Shown in pieces: positions 33,595-43,144 of a stretch of DNA of 47,397 nucleotides (positions are counted from its first letter, which is position 1; each line of letters opens with the position of its first letter). The position numbers were made by a program, and so were the translations under genes. Source of the DNA: a bacterium. GTDB lineage: Bacteria; Calditrichota; Calditrichia; RBG-13-44-9. The stretch spans positions 3,269,817 through 3,317,213 of the forward strand of contig CP070707.1 of NCBI GenBank assembly GCA_020350205.1, written 5' to 3'. The notes beneath the pieces were generated by a model. It was not told where the DNA came from and did not search any database. It saw nothing but the letters and a program-made list of their open reading frames with translations.

Positions 33595-36273
33595 ATGATA
33601 CGAATTACAACGTTCATCATGCTCATTTCCCTTGGATTACATTTCGCCTGGTCTGCGGATAATTCTTTTGACTATAACTTACCGAATTATTCTTACGATC
33701 AGCTACCCAATAAGCTAGAGCTTATTCTGGTGGAGAATCATACTAATCCTATCATTGCCACCATCGTGGTTACCAGAACCGGCCTGCGCAATGAAACCCC
33801 GGAAAATAATGGCGTTTCTCATATGCTTGAACATCTTACCTTCAATGGTACCACCAAGAGAACCCAGAAAGAACTTTACGATGAACTTGATTTTTATGGA
33901 ATCTATCTGAATGCTCAAACTTCAGAGGATTATACAACTTACATGGCCCTTAACCATAAGGATCAGGCAGATGTCACCCTGGACATCCTTTCTGACATGC
34001 TTTTTAACAGTACCTTTCCACAGGAGAAATTTGAAAAGGAAAAAGGTATTGTCATTGAGGAAATCAGAAAGGACACTGAAAATCAGGATTATCAGAAAGA
34101 GTTGGCCTTACGTCAGACCTTTTTTCAGAATCCACCCTATTCTCTCCCCGTCATCGGGAATATTGAATCCATTGAAAAAATGACCCGTGAACAGGTTGCT
34201 GATTATTATCAGACATACTACAGTCCGAATAATATGATCGCCCTGATCATCGGAGACTTTCGTAAAGAAGAAATGTACCAAAAGTTTGTGTCCTATTTCG
34301 GAAAAACAACTTCCAAAGACATTCCTCAAAAACAGATCACACTCATACAAAAATTCCCATTCTTTCATGTGGAGGAGGGGGATCCGAACAATATTTTATA
34401 CATCAAACTTCCTGCGCCCTCGTTTAATTCAAACACCTATATTCCGTTTCTATTCTTTAACATCATTGCCTTCGACAATAACAACGGTAAAATTGTCCAA
34501 GCGCTAAAACAGCAGGAAGCGTTACAGGTTTCTAAAGTTCAACCAGACTACGAGTTCCACCCCGAATTTGGTATTCTAACATTAAAAATTACCTTTTCGA
34601 AAGAAGTTTCGCCTGATATGATACAACAGGCGGTATTACAGGAATTTGAAAAAATGAAATCGTATCAGATTTCTGATGAGGAAATTAACACGATTAAGAG
34701 ATCTGAGACAATCTCCGAAATTCTAAAAACAGATAAAATTCTTTATTACGGTTTTCTGAAAGCACAGGAGTTGACGGTGGGTGGCAAGGACGCATTCGAG
34801 AAAATCATTCCGGCCATCCTGAACGAAAAGAATAAAAATATTGAAAAATTCATAGAAAGATATATGCAATACTGGAATACCCCTGATCAACTTTTTACAA
34901 GAGGAGATTGGCCGGATAAGATAAAAATAAACAAATATCGAAAAACCAGGAGCATTGCAGCCAAAGAGAGAAGCCGCATCTTCAGACATACATTTCCCAA
35001 TGGTCTACAGACTATCATGCTTCAGAATACCGATAATGCAGTACTCGCCATGCACTTTCTATTTAAAAACAGAGCTGCCTGGGAACCGCCAGGTAAAACA
35101 GGAGTAGCTGATTTCCTACATCATAGTCTGTTTTTATCTTCGCGAAACTATGAACGGCAGGATCTGCAAAATGAGCTTAAGAATATCGGAGCAGAAATTA
35201 AGGCATATGACTGGGACTTTATTCCCTATGATGATTATTACAACGTTCCTGAATATTCTTATATAAGGATTCTAACTCTCGATCAATATTTTGAGAAAAT
35301 GCTCGAAATTGCTGCTGATAATATTTTATATCCGGAGATAGCAACACATTTTGAGGACGTTAAAACTCAAATGACCGCCTTGGCCAAAAGGAAAGAGATG
35401 AATGCCAGCACCACTGCGCGATTGGAATTTTTAAGGATGTTGCTGGGTAAGAATCACCCATTAAGCCAATCGGTTTCCGGGATCCCAGAAACCATCCAGT
35501 CTATCCAGATTGAAGACCTGTATCAATTCCATCGTGAATATTTTTCGGCCGGAAACACGATCCTCACCATCGTAAGCAGTCTGGATTCTGGAAGAGTATT
35601 TTCTGCGGTTGAAAAACAATTTGCACAGATGCCCTTAACTATGAGAGAGATTTCGATTCCTGATATCCCTCTTTCGCAAGAGAGTTCAGCAGACAGTCAG
35701 AAAATAGGAAATCAGCAGGCATATATTTATTTGGGATATATCTTCGAATCTGACCCACAAAATGAAATTCCACTTAATGTCATGAATGATATGCTGAGCA
35801 GTCAGATTGCATTTAGTTTGCGGGAGCAAAAAGGATGGGCTTACCGCTTGGGGAGTAACATTGAGCGTTGGCATAACAATTATTATTTTTATGTCACCAT
35901 GGGTACCGGTAAAGAAACCACACACCCGGCCATCCAGGGGATTATTACAGAAATCGATTCTTTTAAACAGTCGGTAGTTTCGGATCGGGAATTGGAGAGA
36001 ACCAAAAACAGCATACTGGGAGGCCTGGTCAGGCGCCGGGCCAGTCGGGAAAGTCAGGCTTACACTCTGGGCTTGAATGCTTTTACTCAGACCGCTCCCG
36101 CCTACTATTTTGATATTTATGATATAATAAAAAATGTATCACCAGTCCAGCTCTCAAAACTTAAAAAGGATCATTTACAATCTGAAAAATATACATTATT
36201 TTTTACTATCCCTGCTGAGATGGAAAAGTCTGACAAAATGCCACCAGGTATGCCCAGTATGATGCCACACTAA
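33595..36273 (+). CDS. Secreted M16-family (pitrilysin-like) zinc peptidase
   Basis: This is a two-module M16 metallopeptidase exported by a signal peptide (residues 1-20, ending LHFAWSA). The active module carries the inverted zinc motif HMLEH at residues 76-80 and the distal ligand in IVIEEIRKD near residue 156, at the spacing expected for M16. The second module, from about residue 455 onward, keeps the fold but has DFLHHSL where the motif would be, so it is catalytically dead, as usual for the second half of M16 fusions. The 892-aa length fits such fusions. It is the third gene of the operon with the M48 protease; the next gene follows after 15 bases. Confidence 0.92.
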   Translation: MIRITTFIMLISLGLHFAWSADNSFDYNLPNYSYDQLPNKLELILVENHTNPIIATIVVTRTGLRNETPENNGVSHMLEHLTFNGTTKRTQKELYDELDFYGIYLNAQTSEDYTTYMALNHKDQADVTLDILSDMLFNSTFPQEKFEKEKGIVIEEIRKDTENQDYQKELALRQTFFQNPPYSLPVIGNIESIEKMTREQVADYYQTYYSPNNMIALIIGDFRKEEMYQKFVSYFGKTTSKDIPQKQITLIQKFPFFHVEEGDPNNILYIKLPAPSFNSNTYIPFLFFNIIAFDNNNGKIVQALKQQEALQVSKVQPDYEFHPEFGILTLKITFSKEVSPDMIQQAVLQEFEKMKSYQISDEEINTIKRSETISEILKTDKILYYGFLKAQELTVGGKDAFEKIIPAILNEKNKNIEKFIERYMQYWNTPDQLFTRGDWPDKIKINKYRKTRSIAAKERSRIFRHTFPNGLQTIMLQNTDNAVLAMHFLFKNRAAWEPPGKTGVADFLHHSLFLSSRNYERQDLQNELKNIGAEIKAYDWDFIPYDDYYNVPEYSYIRILTLDQYFEKMLEIAADNILYPEIATHFEDVKTQMTALAKRKEMNASTTARLEFLRMLLGKNHPLSQSVSGIPETIQSIQIEDLYQFHREYFSAGNTILTIVSSLDSGRVFSAVEKQFAQMPLTMREISIPDIPLSQESSADSQKIGNQQAYIYLGYIFESDPQNEIPLNVMNDMLSSQIAFSLREQKGWAYRLGSNIERWHNNYYFYVTMGTGKETTHPAIQGIITEIDSFKQSVVSDRELERTKNSILGGLVRRRASRESQAYTLGLNAFTQTAPAYYFDIYDIIKNVSPVQLSKLKKDHLQSEKYTLFFTIPAEMEKSDKMPPGMPSMMPH

Positions 36274-36288
36274 AATGGAGGGTTAATT

Positions 36289-36735
36289 TTGGCACTGTTC
36301 GGAAAAAACAAAATTACAGGTCCTGCCCCTCATCGCAGAATAAGCGTAGGAGAATATACCCTGGTTCTGAATTCCCGGGGAAGAATACCGGTCATCCTGG
36401 CTAAAAAGAACCGCAAGAGTTGTGAAGTTCTGGATCTGGTCTATATGGACCAGGAAGCTTTACAAATAAGTTTATTTACCGGGGCAGTCCACGTCTACAA
36501 AAGGTCCAAAGAACAGGTTGAAGAACTGCTTTCGGCACGCGGAGAGAGGCTCCCGATTCATTTCGTAAAAATGTCCCAGAATCACCGTTCACTTCTTATA
36601 ATGATTGGGTCAGGCACCACCTCGGAGGAGGTTCATAATGGTTTTCAGGAAGTGATCTGGACGAGTCCCAATCATAATAAAAACAAAAGGATGCCCAAGA
36701 AGTCGAACGAAAACGATGATGATATTTTTGAATAA
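36289..36735 (+). CDS. Hypothetical protein at the end of the M48-M16 operon
   Basis: I do not recognise this 148-aa protein. There is no signal peptide, membrane helix or known motif. It appears beta-rich in its first 125 residues (ISVGEYTLVLNSRG, IPVILAKKN, EALQISLFTGAVHVYKRS) and ends in a charged, probably disordered tail with KKSNENDDDIFE. The start is a TTG with GGAGGG five bases upstream. It lies 15 bases after the M16 peptidase gene and before a strong terminator, so it is the last gene of the operon. Confidence 0.68.
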   Translation: MALFGKNKITGPAPHRRISVGEYTLVLNSRGRIPVILAKKNRKSCEVLDLVYMDQEALQISLFTGAVHVYKRSKEQVEELLSARGERLPIHFVKMSQNHRSLLIMIGSGTTSEEVHNGFQEVIWTSPNHNKNKRMPKKSNENDDDIFE

Positions 36736-36738
36736 AAG

Positions 36739-36817
36739 AAGGGAATGTTGCTCCGATCGTCCCTGAACCTGGTTTCACCTCCCTGTGGTTTGGCTGGCAA
36801 CATTCCCTTAATTTTTT
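36739..36817. terminator. Shared bidirectional terminator with long loop
   Basis: A 13-bp perfect stem AAGGGAATGTTGC / GCAACATTCCCTT (36739-36751 and 36797-36809) encloses 45 bases and is followed by TTTTTT on the plus strand. On the minus strand it is followed by TTCTTTTATT. It lies between two converging operons, and the stop codon of the hybrid kinase gene falls at the edge of its right arm. Confidence 0.7.
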
Positions 36818-39156
36818 ATAATCTCTTTTTCGGTCAGTGCTCTCTGAATTATATCGGCTAAATTTGTAATCTTATAAGGTTTTTTCAAAAATAATTGATA
36901 CCCCATTTTCCGCAGTTTTTCGAAACTGCGGGTTTCAGCATATCCACTGGTAAAAACGATCCGAGCTGAGGGATCGATCCGGAGAATTTGTTCAGCAGCT
37001 TCCACGCCGTCCATTACCGGCATCTGAATATCCATTAAAATGGCATCGATTTCAGAATGGCGAGATTTGTAAACACTGAGGGCTTTTTTTCCATTTTTGG
37101 CAAACATGACCTTATAATTCAAACTTTCTAACATGCCTTTCAGGGTTTGTTGAATCATCTCCTCATCATCTACTATGAGCAGTGTACCGCTACCGGGCAC
37201 AAGATTTGAGGAAATCTGCCGGATCTTCTCCTGCTTCTCGGCACTGATTGGAAAGTAAATTCGAAAATGAGTACCCTTATTTTCTTTGGAATCCACATCG
37301 ACGATCCCCCGATGTGCCTTTACAATGCCATAAACCACACTTAATCCAAGTCCGGTCCCCTGACCATCCTTCTTGCTTGAAAAAAACGGGTCAAAAATTC
37401 TATCCAGATATTTTTGTGGAATCCCGGTACCACTATCCGATACCTCGAGACAGACATATTTACCGGGAGTTAATTTTAAATTCAACGCAGGGTCCTGGTG
37501 ATTTTTAATTTCAAAATTTTTTGTTTTAAAGGTTAATTGTCCTCCCTCGGGCATAGCATCACGTGAATTGACCGAGAGATTCATCAGGATCTGTTCGATT
37601 TGGGCTTTCTCAGCTTTAATATTCCACAGGCCTTTCTGGAAGTCTTCTTTTATCTCAATTTTTCGGTCCAGTACCCGTCTAAACATTTTTGTAAAATCGG
37701 ATAACATTTCATTCAGATTTGTAACTTCGAAATTTTCATGACTGCTACCCCGGGAAAATGAGAGAATTTTTCTGGTTAGTGAGGCTGCCTGATCTGCCGC
37801 TTTCTCTATTGTATCAAGATATTTCACCCAATCCGGTTTATCCATCAATTGCATTTTTAAAAGCTGAGCATTGGGTAATATAATGGCCAAAATGTTATTA
37901 AAATCGTGGGCAATTCCCCCGGCAATTTTCCCGATGTTTTCAAGCCGCTGATCTTGAATCATCTTCCTCTCAAAAATCACTTCACGGGTGACATCTTTGA
38001 TAATAAAGATGCTTCCGTCCCGGTCCGAATTCTCACTCAATAAGGCCTGAGAGGCAACTTCCACCAGCTTCGGCTGCATGGTGCCATTGAAATCCAGATG
38101 GTGTTGTACGACTTGGCGTTCGGTCTTTTTACTCAATTTTGATAAGATCTTTGTCAGTCCAATTTCCTGGAACCTCTCGATATCATACATACTCTCTTTC
38201 GAGAGAGAACGATCACTATTATACTCCAGAATTTTAAGTAATTCGTGATTATACCACATAATTTTAGAATCTTTATCGATCACCAAAAGTCCAACCGGAA
38301 TCTGGTGAAAAATAGAAAGCACCTCCTGTTGAATTTTTCTGAGCTGGTTTGTCCTCTCCTTAACCTTTTCTTCCAGTTTTTCATTATACTCATTTAACTT
38401 TTTGTTTAACAGGGACTTTTGTTTATTGTAATAATTCAGCTTCAAAGTCATTTCATTAAATTTCCTGGCCAGTTGTCCCATCTCACCTTCATCTTTTACA
38501 CTGATCTGAAAATCGAAATTTCCCTGAATAACCTCTTCGGTTCCCGACATTAAATTTTTAATGGGCCTGGTCACCCGCACACTAAATCTATGCAGCAATA
38601 TCAGACCAAGGGCTAAAAGCAGGATTGATACGGCTACTGCAATATATTGAGCTTTTTGTATTAAAAATTGATTTACCGTATCATCATATGCCAGAAGGAG
38701 ATATTTTCCATTGCCGGAAATATTGATCGGGAAAATAATAACTCTAATATTCCCCTGTTTCTCAATTCGAGGTTGGGAAATATTCAGCTCATGAGATTGT
38801 TTGATAAGAGCCCTGAGAAAATCTGAACTTTTTGATTTTTCCCGTGACTTGAATATTGATACATCGTTTTGTGAATCATAAATTAATACATACTGCAAAT
38901 CTTTTTCCTGAAACAGCAGCCGTCCCATGAGGTTCATTTCCTGGGGGCTGGGTTTCGAAATGTCCTGATTCAGGTTAGCCGCAAGATTCGCTGCCAGATT
39001 GATGAGATGCCTATTGGTTTGTTTATCAGAATAATACAGATAAATATTCTGAGTAAGCAGGAGTCCACCCAGGTAGGAAGTTATAAAGATCAGACTCACA
39101 GTGAAGGTCAGGCGATTCTGAAGGGAGGATATTTTTAACATTTTATGGGTCATCAT
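36808..39156 (-). CDS. Membrane hybrid histidine kinase (HAMP-PAS-HisKA-HATPase-REC)
   Basis: This sensor kinase has a built-in receiver. In order, it shows an N-terminal membrane helix, an extracytoplasmic sensor region of about 110 residues, a second helix (near 170-190) and HAMP. These are followed by a coiled coil (YNEKLEEKVKERTNQL), a PAS domain, and a phosphoacceptor block GGIAHDFNNILAI with His417. Then come an HATPase_c domain (NLSVNSRDAMPEGG, DSGTGIP, GTGLGLSVVYGIV) and a C-terminal REC domain with Asp709 in DAILMDIQMPVMDG. No output domain or separate regulator gene is adjacent. The start is uncertain: no ribosome binding site is clear. I chose ATG 39156; the open frame begins at a TTG at 39198, and a third ATG lies at 39141. 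Confidence 0.92.
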   Translation of the reverse strand: MMTHKMLKISSLQNRLTFTVSLIFITSYLGGLLLTQNIYLYYSDKQTNRHLINLAANLAANLNQDISKPSPQEMNLMGRLLFQEKDLQYVLIYDSQNDVSIFKSREKSKSSDFLRALIKQSHELNISQPRIEKQGNIRVIIFPINISGNGKYLLLAYDDTVNQFLIQKAQYIAVAVSILLLALGLILLHRFSVRVTRPIKNLMSGTEEVIQGNFDFQISVKDEGEMGQLARKFNEMTLKLNYYNKQKSLLNKKLNEYNEKLEEKVKERTNQLRKIQQEVLSIFHQIPVGLLVIDKDSKIMWYNHELLKILEYNSDRSLSKESMYDIERFQEIGLTKILSKLSKKTERQVVQHHLDFNGTMQPKLVEVASQALLSENSDRDGSIFIIKDVTREVIFERKMIQDQRLENIGKIAGGIAHDFNNILAIILPNAQLLKMQLMDKPDWVKYLDTIEKAADQAASLTRKILSFSRGSSHENFEVTNLNEMLSDFTKMFRRVLDRKIEIKEDFQKGLWNIKAEKAQIEQILMNLSVNSRDAMPEGGQLTFKTKNFEIKNHQDPALNLKLTPGKYVCLEVSDSGTGIPQKYLDRIFDPFFSSKKDGQGTGLGLSVVYGIVKAHRGIVDVDSKENKGTHFRIYFPISAEKQEKIRQISSNLVPGSGTLLIVDDEEMIQQTLKGMLESLNYKVMFAKNGKKALSVYKSRHSEIDAILMDIQMPVMDGVEAAEQILRIDPSARIVFTSGYAETRSFEKLRKMGYQLFLKKPYKITNLADIIQRALTEKEIIKN

Positions 39157-39326
39157 CCATTTGGCATTTGTATCACTATATTTATCGGCAGGGACCAAAA
39201 ATAATTTATAATAAAATGATAAATTATTGAGTTTGAATTTCGTGTGATTTTAATTGGATCTTAATGGCATTCTGATTTTAAATTATCAGAACCAAGCAAG
39301 TGAGGATTTTAATAAAAAATTAAATT

Positions 39327-40751
39327 TTATTGGCTTAAGAATTTTATCCTTTTTTGAAGTGCTTCCAGACATACGCCATCGAAATTTAGTTGTCGGTTTG
39401 AAAACATCAGGCATTCCAAGGAGGGGCGGTACATACCGGTAAAATTATACCCGCCTCCTTCAAATGCCCCGATTTTCCCTATTAATGCGTGTTGTTCAAA
39501 AAAAAGACGAGTCTTTTCAGTATAATCCTTCCGCAGTTTTTCTCGTTTTTCCGTTGAGGCATTGGACGAGCCTAATTCACCAACTTTTTCATAATATTTC
39601 GTGTTCATTTCATCATATTCGAATTTATTCCAGGCTGTGGGAATCTCAATTCCTGCAGTAACATGGTGTGCCCATTTGAGGGTTTCCAGATTTGTTTGAA
39701 TGGTCAGATTTGGCTCCCAGGGTTCAACATCAGTCGGATAGAACTCATTATAGGCGATATCTGTGGTATAGTATTCGTCCCCTAATCCGCCAAAACTGTG
39801 ACCCAGTTCATGCACCAGAATATTCGAAGCATACCCATTGTCCACAGCAACGGTGGCATAGCAATTATAAATTCCTCCACCCCCGTAGACAGCTGAATTT
39901 ATCAACACGATAAGTGCATCCCGCGGTGCTGCCGTGGAGATATCATGTAAACGCTTCGGGTCATATACCATTAAATAGCGGTGAGATCCAAACATATTGA
40001 AGGTAAAATTCAGTGCAGTGTTTTTGAATATGTCCTTGGTTGGTTCATCAATACCACTTTCCCGGGAGGGATAAAATATGCCCCGGATATTAAATGACTG
40101 TTGCTCCGATTTAAAGGGTTCAATTCTGAAAAGAATATCCCTCATTCGTATTAGATCTTGCTCAAATTTCTCCCTCTCCAGGGCGGTATACCCCTCAGCC
40201 ACAAAAAGCAGATCAACTTTGTGTGTGCTGGGGCCGTTAATTTCCAGTTCGATTACTTCCGCCCCCATCGCGGAATTCTCATGGTTTATAGCAACTAATG
40301 CCGGATCGATAACAAATGAACCCAGTGTATCTGTGAAATGGTTTTCCCGGTCTCGGGTCAGAAATTTTAATAGAATTTTTTGTTGGGGAAAAGGAATATG
40401 CAGTGTGGATCTGAGGACTTTGTGGTTCCCAGTAATTGCTTCATCGGTAGTTTGCCATTCCTTGAAAAGAGTGCTGTATCCAAATGAAAAAATTAGATCA
40501 TTCTTATCCAGTTCAAAAACCTGCAGCAGATAATGTCCCATGTTCAGGGTATCAATTAATTGTTCGGGATTCCCTGACCAGCGATTTTCCCTAAAAAGTT
40601 CATCGAGAACTATCTTATGGCCGCTCTTATCTCCAATCTCAAAGAAATCTATCCTTAAGGCTTCTACCGTAAAATAATCTTCATAGGAATACCCAGAAAG
40701 TATTGTGCAGGCAAAGAGTATGATCACGAAAAGTAGTTGCAGTAAACGCAT
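39327..40751 (-). CDS. M64-family (IgA peptidase-like) secreted metallopeptidase
   Basis: This exported zinc peptidase belongs to family M64, whose founder cleaves IgA. A signal peptide (about residues 1-22) precedes a beta-rich N-terminal domain. The catalytic part starts near residue 160 (VDLLFVAEGYTALEREKFEQD, typical of M64), and the zinc site HELGHSFGGLGDEYYTTD begins at residue 314. The DEY after the motif provides the third ligand, as in the family. I start at ATG 40751 because GGGGA is well placed before it; another ATG lies four codons upstream. It ends after the catalytic domain without a NYPNPFNP-type tail. It stands alone between the kinase and acyl-CoA dehydrogenase genes. Confidence 0.9.
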   Translation of the reverse strand: MRLLQLLFVIILFACTILSGYSYEDYFTVEALRIDFFEIGDKSGHKIVLDELFRENRWSGNPEQLIDTLNMGHYLLQVFELDKNDLIFSFGYSTLFKEWQTTDEAITGNHKVLRSTLHIPFPQQKILLKFLTRDRENHFTDTLGSFVIDPALVAINHENSAMGAEVIELEINGPSTHKVDLLFVAEGYTALEREKFEQDLIRMRDILFRIEPFKSEQQSFNIRGIFYPSRESGIDEPTKDIFKNTALNFTFNMFGSHRYLMVYDPKRLHDISTAAPRDALIVLINSAVYGGGGIYNCYATVAVDNGYASNILVHELGHSFGGLGDEYYTTDIAYNEFYPTDVEPWEPNLTIQTNLETLKWAHHVTAGIEIPTAWNKFEYDEMNTKYYEKVGELGSSNASTEKREKLRKDYTEKTRLFFEQHALIGKIGAFEGGGYNFTGMYRPSLECLMFSNRQLNFDGVCLEALQKRIKFLSQ

Positions 40752-40867
40752 AATAATCCCCATTCCATTTTTTAAACTGAATTGTATGGAACTATACCCG
40801 TGTTCTTTAGAAAAGTGAATTCAATCTAACTTACTTCTATACCAAAACTCAGGCGAAGGCAGTGAGA

Positions 40868-42022
40868 TTACCCGAGAATAAATTTGGCAATAGTCTGCAC
40901 TTGCATGTTGGAAGTGCCTTCATAAATTTGGCCGATTTTGGCATCCCGGTATAGCTTTTCTACCGGGTATTCCTTCGTGTAACCATAACCGCCGTAAATC
41001 TCCAAAACCTGGGATGTGACTGTTTCTGCCATGCGGGAAGTAAACAGTTTTGCCATGGCTGCCTCTTTCACAAATTTTTCCCCGTTGTCCTTTAAACGAG
41101 CGGCGTTGTAGACCAGCAATCGGCCTGCTTCCAGCTGGGTGGCTATTTCTCCGAGCTGAAATTGAATGGCCTGAAATTCAGCAATCGGCCTTCCAAACTG
41201 CTCTCTCTCCTTCGAATAGGTTAATGCATAATTAAGTGCCGCTTCTGAAATTCCCAGCATCTGGGCTCCAATACCTATGCGACCCTCATTCAGAGTTTCG
41301 ATAGCTACTTTATACCCTTTTCCAACTTCGCCAATTACGTTTTCCTTGGGTACTTTACAATTATCCATAATAAGTTCACAGGTACTGCTGGCGCGTATCC
41401 CTAATTTATCCTCTTTCTTCCCGACTGAAAATCCCTCGAATCCCCGTTCGACCAAAAAGGCCGTGATTCCTTTATAGCCGGCTTCAGGGTTGACAGTGGC
41501 AAAAATGATAAAAAGATCTGCTTCTCCCCCGTTGGTAATCCACAATTTTTGTCCATTCAGCAGAAAATGGTCGCCCTTATCTTCGGCTTTGGCTCTCAGG
41601 GCAAAGGCATCGCTGCCGGATCCTGCCTCAGAGAGTGCGTACGCACCTAATTTTTCAGTGGCCAACTGCGGAAGATACTTTTTCTTGAGTGAATCACTAC
41701 CCCAGTTCAATATGGCATTATTCACCAGGGTATTTTGAACGTCCATGTAAATGGCCGCAGAGGCATCGACCATGGCAAGTGCCTCAATCGCTATAATGGA
41801 CATGAAGAAACTCGACCCGGCTCCTCCAAATTCCTCCGGTATTTCAATTCCCATCAATCCCAATTCAAAAAACTGCTTGATAATATCCGGCTTGAAAGCA
41901 CCCTCCTGATCCATTTCCTTCACATAAGGTTTAACTTGTTCTTCGGCAAATTTGTAGACCATATCTTTGAACATAACTTCATCTTCCGTTAGCCTGGTCA
42001 AAGGCTGGATCTGACCGTTCAT
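40868..42022 (-). CDS. Acyl-CoA dehydrogenase
   Basis: This FAD-dependent acyl-CoA dehydrogenase oxidises acyl-CoA to enoyl-CoA and passes electrons to ETF. The 384 aa show ALSEAGSGSDAFALRAKAEDKGDHFLLNGQKLWITNGG, GIRASSTCELIMDNCKVPKENVIGEVGKGYKVAIETLNEGRIGIGAQ and the C-terminal EIYGGYGYTKEYPVEKLYRDAKIGQIYEGTSNMQ. The catalytic base Glu368 is in YEGT, as in short- and branched-chain enzymes. The chain-length preference cannot be read directly. It could feed the EtfAB pair encoded at 24343-26126. Confidence 0.95.
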   Translation of the reverse strand: MNGQIQPLTRLTEDEVMFKDMVYKFAEEQVKPYVKEMDQEGAFKPDIIKQFFELGLMGIEIPEEFGGAGSSFFMSIIAIEALAMVDASAAIYMDVQNTLVNNAILNWGSDSLKKKYLPQLATEKLGAYALSEAGSGSDAFALRAKAEDKGDHFLLNGQKLWITNGGEADLFIIFATVNPEAGYKGITAFLVERGFEGFSVGKKEDKLGIRASSTCELIMDNCKVPKENVIGEVGKGYKVAIETLNEGRIGIGAQMLGISEAALNYALTYSKEREQFGRPIAEFQAIQFQLGEIATQLEAGRLLVYNAARLKDNGEKFVKEAAMAKLFTSRMAETVTSQVLEIYGGYGYTKEYPVEKLYRDAKIGQIYEGTSNMQVQTIAKFILG

Positions 42023-42129
42023 CAGGAACTCCTTTGTTTTATAGACATTTAATTTGGTCTATCTAAAAATGATTTCTAAATTAATATAATTCGAATTTAA
42101 ATTCTTTAACTATTATAAAAAGGAGACCG

Positions 42130-43020
42130 ATGAAAGTCGAGGATAAAATGAGTTTTTCCGAGAAACAGATACTGGAAAAGATAGAGTCTGCCCGCGAAAA
42201 TTACGCCAAAAAGAATTACGGTGAAGCCATTACACTCTATGAGCAGGTCGCAAAAATTCTGAAAGATGATGCTGATAATCTGCCAATTATTCAGATTGAA
42301 CTCGGTTGGAGTTATTACAATAGCCTGTCCTATGCGAAGGCGATCAATAATTTCCGGAAAGCACTGGAAAGTAATAAACTGACCAGTCAACAGGCTTTCG
42401 ATTGTAAGCGGCTAATCGGTTTTTCTGAGGAATTGCAGGGCAATCGAAAAGAAGCCATTCAGAATTTATACCAGGCCCTGGATATGGATATTTCCGAAAG
42501 CTTGAAAAAATACACCTTTTTCGAACTGGGAAAAATTTATTTTCTTGATGGACAGATGATAGAAGCCGAGCACTACCTGAAAAAGGCAGAATCCTTATTC
42601 AAACCTGATGAACTGTCTTACACCCTGGCCCTGGCTTATTATCTGGGATTTACCAGCTATTTTCTTAAAAAATTAAAAGATTCCCGCAACTATTTTGATT
42701 TTATCATCACCCATGCCGATGATCATAAAACCAAGGCTGGCGGATATTTTGGTCTGACCCACCTCCATTACCACCAGAAAGAATATCCGGTAGTGACTGA
42801 TCTGTGTGAAAAAATCATGCGCCTGGATGAGAGTTTTTATGATAAGGAAACCTTAGGATTTTTCTTGTGTGAATCTTATTACCAGCTTAAAAGCTGGGAT
42901 CATCTGGATAATTTTTTCGGTCAATTACAACAGCAATATCCCACCGGGCGATATGCCGGCGAATATGAAAAATACCGCTACGGCATCGAGCACCGTAAAC
43001 AGCGTGATCATTCCAAATAA
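42130..43020 (+). CDS. Tetratricopeptide repeat protein
   Basis: This is a 296-aa helical repeat protein without a signal peptide, so probably cytoplasmic. TPR units are visible from residue 20 onward, for example YAKKNYGEAITLYEQVAKIL and ELGWSYYNSLSYAKAINNFRKALE, then GKIYFLDGQMIEAEHYLKKAESLF near residue 135 and further degenerate copies. TPRs usually serve protein-protein contacts; no catalytic domain is present. AAGGAG lies before the ATG. The next gene on the same strand, the REC-PAS-HD-GYP regulator, starts 125 bases later. A functional link is possible but not shown. Confidence 0.85.
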   Translation: MKVEDKMSFSEKQILEKIESARENYAKKNYGEAITLYEQVAKILKDDADNLPIIQIELGWSYYNSLSYAKAINNFRKALESNKLTSQQAFDCKRLIGFSEELQGNRKEAIQNLYQALDMDISESLKKYTFFELGKIYFLDGQMIEAEHYLKKAESLFKPDELSYTLALAYYLGFTSYFLKKLKDSRNYFDFIITHADDHKTKAGGYFGLTHLHYHQKEYPVVTDLCEKIMRLDESFYDKETLGFFLCESYYQLKSWDHLDNFFGQLQQQYPTGRYAGEYEKYRYGIEHRKQRDHSK

Positions 43021-43144
43021 GTATTAGTTTTTAAAATATTGCGACTTAATTGTACACCTGAAGAAAAAAAGTAAAAAAAGATCCTTAAAATAGCAGAAAA
43101 AATTCCGACAATAACTATACCACATACATGGAGGTTGTTTCCGA

